Origin: Planctomycetota bacterium
Lineage (GTDB): Bacteria; Planctomycetota; UBA8742; SKZP01; JAIOTL01
Direction: 5' to 3'
Length of the DNA stretch: 8,101 nt
Assembly: GCA_021106775.1 (NCBI GenBank)
Contig: JAIOTL010000271.1
Location: forward strand, 1 to 8,101
Under the pieces are notes generated by a model. It searched no databases. It was not told the DNA's origin and saw only the letters and a program-made list of their open reading frames with translations. A program made the translations under genes and the position numbers. Of the stretch, positions 1 through 6,313 are shown in pieces. Within the stretch, counting starts at the first letter, position 1. The number at the start of each line of letters is the position of its first letter.

Positions 1-1674
1 AAAAAAGTGAAGATTAGAGATTTAACTTTGCGCGACGGTCAGCAATCTCTATTTGCAACTCGAATGCCGATTTCGCAAATTAGACAGATTGTGCCTATCC
101 TCAAAGATTCCGGCTTTTATGCTGCTGAGGTTTGGGGCGGAGCGGTTCCGGATTCCTGCATGCGCTATCTCAATGAAAATCCGTGGGAAAGATTAAGGGA
201 AATTGCAGAACTTGCGGATAAAAAAATTCATCTAACTGCGCTCAGCAGAGGGCAAAACCTGTTCGGATATAACCCGTATCCTGACCATGTTATCAAGAAT
301 TTTGTAACGAAAGCAATTGAGAACGGCGTAACGATATTGCGTATTTTTGATGCGTTGAACGATGTTAACAACCTGAAAACTACTATTGAAGCAACGAAAG
401 AAGCAGGCGGACTTGCGGATGTTGCGTTTTCTTACACAACTGACCCGATTATAAAGAAAAAGAACGGAAACGGCAATAAGTGGAAGCAACCTGAGCCTGT
501 TTTTACTGTTGATTACTGGGTAAAATTTGCCAAGGATGTTGAGAAGCTTGGTGCGGATTTAATCACAATCAAAGATATGGCGGGGCTTTTGCGTCCTGAC
601 GTTGCTGCTGAGCTTATTCCCGCACTTAAAGACGCAGTTTCTATCCCGATTGATTTCCATGCACATTGTACACCCGGTTATGCGCTGACAAGTGCTGTTG
701 TCTGTATGATGAAAGGTGTTGACATTATAGATACTGCGATGTTCAGCTTTTCCTCGGGTTCTGCTGCTCCTTCAATTGACATGCTTCAACTTTTCGCCGA
801 TAACCTTGACATCGACCTTGGAGTTAAGAGAAATCAGATTGTAAAAGCAGAAAAATTGCTCAGGAAATTCCGGCTGGAGCTTCGTGAGCAAGGCTTCGAT
901 TCATATACCGATTTCCCGGAAAAATTCCCTGATGTAACAGGTGAAATGTCAGATTTGGTTGCTGAAGCGATTGACTTTATTCAGCAAGACAAGTTTGATC
1001 TAGCATTGTCAAGTGTTCACAAACTGGAAGCACTGGTGGGCTTACCCATGCCGAATACTGCGGTTCGCGATGCTCAAATTCCAGGTGGTATGTACACGAA
1101 CATGCTGAACCAACTCAAAGAAGTGAAACTTGAACATGCACTTAAGGATGTTCTCCTGGAAGTACCGATTGTCAGACATGATTCTGGTCTCCCACCGCTG
1201 GTAACCCCAACATCCCAGATAGTCGGCGTACAGGCGGTTCAAAACGTTAAAGACATGTTCGAAATCAAACCGAGATACAGCAATTGCACTGGTCAGTTTA
1301 TTAATCTCGTAAAAGGTTTGTACGGCAATACTCCCGTTGAAATTGAACCGGGATTTCGAGAAAAAATTACAGGTTCATGGCAGAAAGAAAAATTTGATCC
1401 GTCAACTTATAAACCACAAGAAAATGAAACCATTGTTGAGCTTGATGTACCGGTTGCTGCGAATGCTGAGGAAATGATGTTAATCGAATTGTTCCCATTG
1501 GTTGCGAAAAAATTCCTGAAAAATAGTAAAATCAAAGAATTCGAAAAAGAGCTTGAGCTTAAATTGGCGGAAGCAGAGAAGGAAGCTGAAGAGCATTTTG
1601 TTACAATGATTGACGGTTTATCAGGCAATTATATGACCGATGAGCTTGATTTTGAGGAAAAATTCGAACAGTAG
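1..1674 (+). CDS. Biotin-dependent carboxyltransferase subunit (oxaloacetate decarboxylase alpha / pyruvate carboxylase B / transcarboxylase 5S type), 5' end cut by window
   Basis: The family moves a carboxyl group between carboxybiotin and pyruvate/oxaloacetate in the cytoplasm. Counting the GTG at 7 as residue 1, the metal-site motif LTLRDGQQS gives Asp10, IKDMAGLL gives Lys189 (the carboxylated lysine of the family), and HAHCTPG gives His218 and His220. The HMGL-like barrel fills about residues 1-280, followed by the conserved PYC/OADA domain to about 470. The remaining charged tail (EKELELKLAEAEKEAEE) is probably helical. There is no biotin-carrier domain and no AMKM-like biotinylation motif, so biotin must sit on a separate protein, as in transcarboxylase 5S. 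The frame is open to base 1 and reads Lys-Lys before the GTG. Family members commonly begin with a few residues before KIRDLTLRDGQQS, so the true start is probably just upstream of the window and the GTG an internal valine. The family is clear; which of the three enzymes it is cannot be told from this subunit. Confidence 0.9.
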   Translation, partial: KKVKIRDLTLRDGQQSLFATRMPISQIRQIVPILKDSGFYAAEVWGGAVPDSCMRYLNENPWERLREIAELADKKIHLTALSRGQNLFGYNPYPDHVIKNFVTKAIENGVTILRIFDALNDVNNLKTTIEATKEAGGLADVAFSYTTDPIIKKKNGNGNKWKQPEPVFTVDYWVKFAKDVEKLGADLITIKDMAGLLRPDVAAELIPALKDAVSIPIDFHAHCTPGYALTSAVVCMMKGVDIIDTAMFSFSSGSAAPSIDMLQLFADNLDIDLGVKRNQIVKAEKLLRKFRLELREQGFDSYTDFPEKFPDVTGEMSDLVAEAIDFIQQDKFDLALSSVHKLEALVGLPMPNTAVRDAQIPGGMYTNMLNQLKEVKLEHALKDVLLEVPIVRHDSGLPPLVTPTSQIVGVQAVQNVKDMFEIKPRYSNCTGQFINLVKGLYGNTPVEIEPGFREKITGSWQKEKFDPSTYKPQENETIVELDVPVAANAEEMMLIELFPLVAKKFLKNSKIKEFEKELELKLAEAEKEAEEHFVTMIDGLSGNYMTDELDFEEKFEQ

Positions 1675-1689
1675 CAAATTTTATCTTTG

Positions 1690-1717
1690 CTGATTATGGA
1701 TAATGTAACAGAATCAG
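1690..1717. repeat. Small inverted repeat between convergent genes
   Basis: CTGATT at 1690-1695 is the reverse complement of AATCAG at 1712-1717, with a 16-base loop. It lies in the 39-base space between the convergent carboxyltransferase and protease genes, and its right arm contains the protease stop codon (TGA, complement of 1714-1716). Six pairs, only two of them G-C, with no adjoining U-run, make a poor intrinsic terminator. It is recorded as weak structure only. Confidence 0.3.
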
Positions 1718-2646
1718 TTATCTTCGTCCGGTTTTTTCTCAGGCATGAAAACCTGCTGACCTTTATATTCAATGTATTCTGAATTTGAATCCAGCTCATG
1801 ATTTGTTGGATCATTTTGGGTGTTACGTTGATTGTGCTGAGTTTGCCTTTGCTGCATTTGAGAGCCAAACATTCTGAACAAATTCATCAAATCCGTTTGA
1901 AACTGCTGATTAAATGGCATTCCAGACCCACCCATTTGCATCTGTTTCATCATTTCTCTGCGTCTGACCATGCTCAACTCAATGCTTGAAGTAATGAAAA
2001 TGAAAACGGCAATAATTATCAATCCGAATTGAGATAAAACGATTCCAGCAATAAAACCAATGAGAGCAAGAAATTTACTGATTGAAGCTGCAATTTCCGT
2101 CGCCCTGACAATCCCCAGTTTTCTGTTGAGAATCGCTCGGAGAATTCTACCGCCATCCATCGGAAATGCCGGAATCAGATTAAACACCCCTAACGTAAGG
2201 TTAATTAACGACACAAGTGAGAGAATTCCAACAAATGTCTGAAAAATTACTCCCGAAATACTTGATACATCGGGAAATTGGTTCAATGTCATAAATAAAA
2301 ACGGTAAAGTCAGTAAACCAATGAGAATACTTAGTGCAGGACCTGCGGATGCGACGAGAATCTCCTGCCTTGGCTCAGTTGGCAGATTTGTCATTCGTGC
2401 CATGCCACCAATGGGCGTAAGAAGGATATCATACGTTTGAATCTTGTATTTTCTCGCAACAAGCGTATGTGCAAGCTCATGGGCTATTATGGATATGCTG
2501 AGAATTGCAAGTACAATCAGCAAAACAATTCCCTGATCGGGATTCTCGATTAATTTCAACCCCGCATAAATCAAAATGAAGTAATAGCTCCAATGAAGCT
2601 TTATCGGGATTCCGAAAAGTCTGCCAAGCACAAAACTTTTAAACAT
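1714..2646 (-). CDS. Site-2-protease-like membrane metalloprotease, peptidase family M50
   Basis: A 310-residue intramembrane zinc protease of the M50 family, whose members cut substrates within or near the membrane. The zinc motif HELAH is at residues 56-60 in a hydrophobic segment. The second conserved motif, NLIPAFPMDGGR, supplies Asn156 and the third ligand Asp164. LHWSYYFIL near the N-terminus and GGMARM after the HELAH helix are also typical. Hydrophobic segments lie at about 20-60, 98-125, 130-160 and 190-226. I see no PDZ or CBS domain. Instead, residues 227-310 form a hydrophilic tail rich in Met, Gln and Asn, probably disordered and cytosolic. An in-frame TTG lies 12 bases upstream, but the ATG at 2646 has GGAG six bases before it and is preferred. 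The gene lies 82 bases downstream of the kinase gene, same strand; I found no convincing promoter of its own. Physiological substrate unknown. Confidence 0.9.
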   Translation of the reverse strand: MFKSFVLGRLFGIPIKLHWSYYFILIYAGLKLIENPDQGIVLLIVLAILSISIIAHELAHTLVARKYKIQTYDILLTPIGGMARMTNLPTEPRQEILVASAGPALSILIGLLTLPFLFMTLNQFPDVSSISGVIFQTFVGILSLVSLINLTLGVFNLIPAFPMDGGRILRAILNRKLGIVRATEIAASISKFLALIGFIAGIVLSQFGLIIIAVFIFITSSIELSMVRRREMMKQMQMGGSGMPFNQQFQTDLMNLFRMFGSQMQQRQTQHNQRNTQNDPTNHELDSNSEYIEYKGQQVFMPEKKPDEDN

Positions 2647-2652
2647 CAAATA

Positions 2653-2656
2653 CTCC
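2653..2656 (-). promoter_or_regulatory. Ribosome binding site that sets the M50 protease start
   Basis: GGAG on the - strand is separated by six bases from the ATG at 2646-2644. The alternative TTG codon at 2658-2656 overlaps this GGAG, so using TTG would put the Shine-Dalgarno sequence inside the gene. This supports the ATG as start. Confidence 0.65.
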
Positions 2657-2726
2657 AACAGAATATATCAGCATTTCATCATATGAATATAAACGCGGAA
2701 ATAAATGAAGTTTATGCAATTTTCGG

Positions 2727-2741
2727 GATTAATCGTTAATC
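2727..2741. repeat. Short inverted repeat over the kinase stop codon
   Basis: GATTAA at 2727-2732 and TTAATC at 2736-2741 are reverse complements with a three-base loop. The kinase stop codon (TAA, complement of 2729-2731) lies in one arm. The stem is short and AT-rich and no U-run follows it, so it is unlikely to end transcription efficiently by itself. Confidence 0.3.
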
Positions 2742-4309
2742 AGATTTCTTACCATCTTTTCCAAATCATCAAGATTATATGGTTTCAAGAGGACATTATC
2801 AAACCCATATTTCTTATAATCATAGAGTATCGGGTCGTTGGAATATCCGCTTGTTACAATTGATTTGAAATTGGTATCGATTTCCATAAGTTTCTGTAAA
2901 GTCTGCTTGCCACCAAGTCCCCCGGGTATTGTCAAGTCAAGTATTAGCAAGTCAAATGCATCCTCGTCGATAATCCCCTTTGTGAAAAGTCTTATTGCTT
3001 CTTTACCCTCCGCAGCACAATCCACCACGTAGCCGATTTCGCAAAGATATGATTTTAACGTGTTTCTGATGGTATTCTCATCATCCATGATTAAGATTTT
3101 ACCGACATGCTTGTCATTTTTGGTCTTTTTTGATTTAATCATTGCTGATTGTTCGATTGCAGGTAAGTAAATGGTGAAAGTCGAACCAGTGTTTTCATCT
3201 GTCTCAAAGTCTATAATACCTTCATGGTTTTCAATGATTGATTTGGCTACGGTAAGTCCAAGACCTGCCTGATTTTTCTTTGTAGTGTAAAACTTATCGA
3301 AGATTTTATCCTTAATCTCGCCATGTATGCCTACTCCCATGTCTTTAATCGCAAGTTTAACATAAAACCCAGGTTTTAATGCAAATTTAGAATCGTCTGA
3401 AATTGTTACATTCTCAGCACTGACTGTTAGAATTCCACCATTGGGCATGGCTTGAATAGCATTTAATGAAATATTACTAATTACCTGATTTACTTGCGTT
3501 GCGTCAATATTGACGAACCAAAGATTTTTGACAATTGAAAATTTACTGACAACATTTGTGCCGCGAAGGGTGAAAGATATGGCATCAACGAGAAGCTCTC
3601 GAAGACTGCTTATAGTTTTAACCGGTTTTGCATTTTCACTAAAAGACTGCATTTGCTGCGTAAGCCTACGTGATTGCTTAATTTCAACCTCAATTGTGTT
3701 GAGGAAATTGTAAATAATGTTAGTTGGTTCTATCTTGTTTTTGGCGAGTTGAACATTCATTACAATGCCAGTAAGGATATTGTTGAAGTCATGTGCTATG
3801 CCGCTAATCATCGAATTGAGCGTTTCAAGTCTCTGACTCCTAATAAGTAATTTTTCCATTCTGTTCGAATCTGAAATATTAGTGATAAGAAGAAGAACAG
3901 CGTTTTTTCCAGAATATTGGGCATTATGAAAGGTTATTTTAACATCAATTTCAGCATTATTTTTGGTGTATAGTTTTGCTTTTATCGGTGTGATAATTTT
4001 CTTTGAGTTCTTCGAGATGTCGAGAATAAGCTGATTAATATCACCTGTTTCTAGCTTCAAAAACTTGCTGATATTGGTTGTAGCAAATTCTTCAAGATTA
4101 CATTGAATATTTCTTTCAAGGAACTTGTTCCAAAATATAGGTTGTAATGTCAGGGTATCAATAAAAACTATGCTATGTTGAACTAAATTTAATATTTTAC
4201 GAAACTCATCCGAATTGATATCAAACTCGATATTATCGAATGCATCAATATCATCTCTCGTGTTGTCGATGTTTTGTGAGTAAATTTCATGATTATTGAT
4301 GTTGTTCAT
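2729..4309 (-). CDS. Soluble PAS-domain hybrid histidine kinase with C-terminal receiver domain
   Basis: A 526-residue signalling protein that should autophosphorylate on histidine and pass the phosphate to its own receiver. The region from about 30 to 147 looks like a PAS sensor domain, ending in the usual ITNISD linker. The phosphoacceptor is His173 in SGIAHDFNN (HisKA). The ATPase domain has an N box with Asn283 (NISLNAIQAM), a G1 box DMGVG (323-327), an F box FDKFYTTK (337-344) and a G2 box GLGL (349-352). The receiver (about 403-526) has the acidic pair Asp409/Asp410, phosphorylated Asp458 (LLILDLTIPGG), Thr486/Ser487 and Lys509. No membrane segment or signal peptide is visible, so the PAS domain probably senses a cytoplasmic cue. 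There is no output domain; the signal must go to a separate phosphotransfer or regulator protein, none of which is encoded here. The first 140 codons are AT-rich (for example 15 of 60 bases G or C at 4141-4200). The start ATG has only a weak GAG upstream. Confidence 0.92.
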   Translation of the reverse strand: MNNINNHEIYSQNIDNTRDDIDAFDNIEFDINSDEFRKILNLVQHSIVFIDTLTLQPIFWNKFLERNIQCNLEEFATTNISKFLKLETGDINQLILDISKNSKKIITPIKAKLYTKNNAEIDVKITFHNAQYSGKNAVLLLITNISDSNRMEKLLIRSQRLETLNSMISGIAHDFNNILTGIVMNVQLAKNKIEPTNIIYNFLNTIEVEIKQSRRLTQQMQSFSENAKPVKTISSLRELLVDAISFTLRGTNVVSKFSIVKNLWFVNIDATQVNQVISNISLNAIQAMPNGGILTVSAENVTISDDSKFALKPGFYVKLAIKDMGVGIHGEIKDKIFDKFYTTKKNQAGLGLTVAKSIIENHEGIIDFETDENTGSTFTIYLPAIEQSAMIKSKKTKNDKHVGKILIMDDENTIRNTLKSYLCEIGYVVDCAAEGKEAIRLFTKGIIDEDAFDLLILDLTIPGGLGGKQTLQKLMEIDTNFKSIVTSGYSNDPILYDYKKYGFDNVLLKPYNLDDLEKMVRNLIND

Positions 4310-4371
4310 AATAAACTCGATTCTATGTTGCAGCAGATTTCACTGTATCATCCGAAGTTCGTTATATTTAT

Positions 4372-4399
4372 ATGATATAATTTTACGCAAAATTATCAA
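4372..4399 (-). promoter_or_regulatory. Candidate sigma70-type promoter of the histidine kinase gene
   Basis: On the - strand, TTGATA (complement of 4394-4399; five of six matches to TTGACA) is followed after 16 bases by TATCAT (complement of 4372-4377; five of six matches to TATAAT). A start about seven bases further on would give a leader of roughly 55 bases before the ATG at 4309. The spacer and both hexamer edges hold an inverted repeat, listed separately. Being in an AT-rich gap raises the chance of a coincidental match, and the organism's promoter consensus is not known. Confidence 0.45.
4377..4396. repeat. Perfect 8-bp inverted repeat inside the kinase promoter spacer
   Basis: ATAATTTT at 4377-4384 and AAAATTAT at 4389-4396 are exact reverse complements with a four-base centre (acgc). 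The repeat fills the spacer between the candidate -35 and -10 elements of the kinase promoter, a usual position for a repressor operator. It is almost wholly A and T, so it may simply be AT-rich promoter DNA. Confidence 0.45.
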
Positions 4400-4541
4400 G
4401 GAATCAGACTTTCGATTTCCTCAAATTTTTACTTAGAAACCATCTGCCTTATTTTTATCGGTATTGAATCTCAAGAAGATGAATAATATTAGACTAAAAA
4501 TCTTACTCCAGCATTATTTTGTGATGAAAAATAGTAATTTG

Positions 4542-4570
4542 TCCAAAAATGTTATTACCATATTTTTGGA
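4542..4570. repeat. Perfect 9-bp inverted repeat over the methyltransferase stop codon
   Basis: TCCAAAAAT at 4542-4550 and ATTTTTGGA at 4562-4570 are exact reverse complements around an 11-base loop. The right arm encodes the end of the methyltransferase (Pro-Lys-Ile-Trp region) and its TAA stop (complement of 4555-4557) is in the loop. In the mRNA this could form a 3' stem-loop. Three G-C pairs per stem and no U-run directly after it make it a weak terminator at best; a role in mRNA 3'-end stability is possible. Confidence 0.5.
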
Positions 4571-5298
4571 ATCAGCCTGAATTTAGTTTTATTCGTGAAT
4601 TCTTCATAACCCTTGAGTTCTTTTCGGAGCATTCTGTCTTCGAGTACAGTTCGAATAATTAATGCAATTACAAGAACTCCTCCAGGGATTAGCCCCCACA
4701 AAGTTGATAATGCAAAAGGTGTAGAAACAAACATAAGAATTCCTGCAACGTATGCAGGATGCCGGACAAATCCGTATGGTCCAGTCTCACAAACCGTATG
4801 CCCCCTGTCCTTTTGAATTCGAACAGTTATCTCAAAGTTTTTATTTGTAGCAACTGACCAGAGCCATAGCACAAATGCAACTCCATAGACAACTGTGCCT
4901 GCAATTATGAGGGGCAAAATGAAATCCCCTGATAAATCGTAACGCTCATCAAGTCCACCAATAATCATTTCTGAATAAAACAAAGGCACATAAATCACCA
5001 GGAATATTTTATCGAATGTTTTAGTATCTTTCGGAAATTTCCGAGTCAGCATTTGAGGATTATATTTGTACATCAAAGGTACAGATGCGAATATGCCTAG
5101 GGAGCTAATGCCAAAGAAGAACCAGCCTGAAAGCCAGTTTAACGTGCCAGCACAAGCGAACAACAAGGCAAATAGGAAAGCGATGCCGAGAATAATGCGA
5201 AGATAGCACAACATCAAACTCGGTATCTTTTCTTCGATTGCATGTTCTGCAATATCTGAATTTTGTAAAATTTCTTTTTTTTCGGATTTCTCACACAT
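4555..5298 (-). CDS. Isoprenylcysteine carboxyl methyltransferase (ICMT)/PEMT-like integral membrane protein
   Basis: A 247-residue multi-pass membrane protein. The C-terminal half carries the family signature: GPYGFVRHPAYVA (173-185), then a hydrophobic stretch to about 215, RTVLED (216-221), a KELKGYEEF segment and the terminal RLIPKIW. In ICMT-type enzymes these elements bind S-adenosylmethionine at the membrane face. Hydrophobic segments lie at about 29-50, 54-77, 97-114, 126-150 and 184-215. Bacterial homologues are common and their substrates mostly unknown; no prenylated-protein role should be assumed. In-frame GTG (5334) and ATG (5319) codons lie upstream, but AGAAGGA sits six bases before the ATG at 5298, so I take that as the start. 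It follows the deaminase gene by 64 bases and may share its transcript, although an inverted repeat lies between them. Methyl transfer is inferred from the motif only. Confidence 0.85.
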   Translation of the reverse strand: MCEKSEKKEILQNSDIAEHAIEEKIPSLMLCYLRIILGIAFLFALLFACAGTLNWLSGWFFFGISSLGIFASVPLMYKYNPQMLTRKFPKDTKTFDKIFLVIYVPLFYSEMIIGGLDERYDLSGDFILPLIIAGTVVYGVAFVLWLWSVATNKNFEITVRIQKDRGHTVCETGPYGFVRHPAYVAGILMFVSTPFALSTLWGLIPGGVLVIALIIRTVLEDRMLRKELKGYEEFTNKTKFRLIPKIW

Positions 5299-5304
5299 AA
5301 CACA

Positions 5305-5311
5305 TCCTTCT
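5305..5311 (-). promoter_or_regulatory. Strong ribosome binding site that sets the methyltransferase start
   Basis: AGAAGGA on the - strand ends six bases before the ATG at 5298-5296. Two earlier in-frame start codons (GTG at 5334, ATG at 5319) have no comparable sequence. Using either would put this Shine-Dalgarno sequence inside the coding region and add 12 or 7 residues not needed by the family. Confidence 0.7.
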
Positions 5312-5334
5312 TGTTGCATATCAATAAAATACAC

Positions 5335-5365
5335 TAGAAATATACTTTGGCTAAAAATATTTCTA
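5335..5365. repeat. Perfect 9-bp inverted repeat including the deaminase stop codon
   Basis: TAGAAATAT at 5335-5343 and ATATTTCTA at 5357-5365 are exact reverse complements separated by 13 bases. The outermost three bases of the right arm are the deaminase stop codon (TAG on the - strand). The stem has one G-C pair, so it is unstable as a transcription terminator. As DNA it could equally be a protein-binding palindrome in the gap before the methyltransferase gene. Confidence 0.45.
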
Positions 5366-6313
5366 TTTTAGGCTGGCAAAGCGGATTCGATCCAACTCTG
5401 AAGCTGTAAAAACCTGCGCGTTAAACAGGTTGAGATACTCCTCAGAAACACCCTGATTGAACACAATCATATCGTCAGTGTTAATTGTAATCTGAATGCC
5501 GTTGTCGTACAATATCTTTGCTGGATGCGCTTTCATTTCCGGAACCCGACTCAGCATTACGTTGCTGGTGGGACAAATATTTAACCTTATTTTATTATCT
5601 GCCAGAAATTTCATGACTTTCGGAGATGCCGCAGCACTTATCCCATGCTGAACCTCGTCCAACTCAAGTTCCTCAACCGCTTCCTGAATCTTCTCTGCGG
5701 GGCAGAATTCACCTGCGTGCGCCTTCAATTTCATCCCCTTGCTTTTGGCGTGCATCCATGTTTTGCGATAATTCCTCGACTCTTGTAAATCCTCGATCCC
5801 GTACAAATCAATCGACTGGAAATAGCCCGTGTCAAGGAACGGAAGCATCAGCTCGTGCGCATTCTCCGGTGCAATCTTCTTCCCGATACCGAGTTCTGCT
5901 CGAAATTCGGTCTCAGGCGCATATTCCGCGCTTGCTAACTCTAGAAATTCAGTCAATTCATATGCGAAATCGTAAAAACGAGAACTAATGTTTGCATCAA
6001 TGCTCATCTCAAGCACAGTTACACCGTCGAAATCCGCCTGTATGAATGCTGCGATAAGTGTCAATTCGAATGAACGTCTATCCACGATGTAGGGCAAAAT
6101 GTGCGCGTGAATCCAGTTCTGCATCTCATCAAGGTCAAGCATCTTCTCAGGCGCAGGCGTAATATCAGCATCAAATAACCTATTGAAAACCTCCAGACTA
6201 CCCCCGAGGACACCGTGATTATGAAACTCACCCTTCGGTAATCGCCGCAACGCCGCAAGGTTTCCGGCTTCCAACGCTTTGATAAATTCCGAACTATCTG
6301 TCATGTAAACCAT
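5363..6313 (-). CDS. Adenosine-deaminase-family metal-dependent hydrolase, divergent active-site loop
   Basis: A 316-residue cytoplasmic enzyme of the adenosine/AMP/adenine deaminase family, which hydrolytically removes amino groups from purines. All catalytic landmarks are present: metal ligands His31 and His33 (EFHNH), His199 and the proton-shuttling Glu202 (AHAGE), His223 (VQHG), and Asp280/Asp281 (INTDD). CPTSN (247-251) is also typical. The loop after the first histidine pair is GVLGGS instead of the usual LDGS: two residues longer, with the substrate-contacting Asp replaced by Gly. Substrate is therefore uncertain. The chosen ATG at 6313 shares one base with the stop of the upstream gene (TGATG), suggesting translational coupling; a second ATG at 6304 is also possible, and neither has a clear Shine-Dalgarno sequence. 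This gene is much richer in G+C (32 of 60 bases at 5701-5760) than the adjoining membrane-protein gene. Confidence 0.88.
   Translation of the reverse strand: MVYMTDSSEFIKALEAGNLAALRRLPKGEFHNHGVLGGSLEVFNRLFDADITPAPEKMLDLDEMQNWIHAHILPYIVDRRSFELTLIAAFIQADFDGVTVLEMSIDANISSRFYDFAYELTEFLELASAEYAPETEFRAELGIGKKIAPENAHELMLPFLDTGYFQSIDLYGIEDLQESRNYRKTWMHAKSKGMKLKAHAGEFCPAEKIQEAVEELELDEVQHGISAAASPKVMKFLADNKIRLNICPTSNVMLSRVPEMKAHPAKILYDNGIQITINTDDMIVFNQGVSEEYLNLFNAQVFTASELDRIRFASLK

Noticed and set aside
1675..1713. Bidirectional terminator between the convergent genes
   Set aside because: The only inverted repeat has a 6-bp AT-rich stem with a 16-base loop and no U-run on either strand, so it is not called a terminator.
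1714..4309. Protease and histidine kinase as a regulated intramembrane proteolysis pathway
   Set aside because: The kinase is soluble, there is no anti-sigma factor or membrane-bound regulator nearby, and adjacency alone does not support a shared pathway.
5626..5988. 120-codon open frame on the + strand opposite the deaminase gene
   Set aside because: It lies wholly within the antisense of a gene with intact catalytic motifs, has a Pro/Ser/Arg-rich composition typical of antisense frames, and has no Shine-Dalgarno sequence or recognisable domain.
5363..6313. Deaminase as part of a RADAR-type antiphage system
   Set aside because: The RADAR deaminase is a much larger protein encoded next to an AAA+ ATPase. 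This one is 316 residues and no ATPase gene is nearby.
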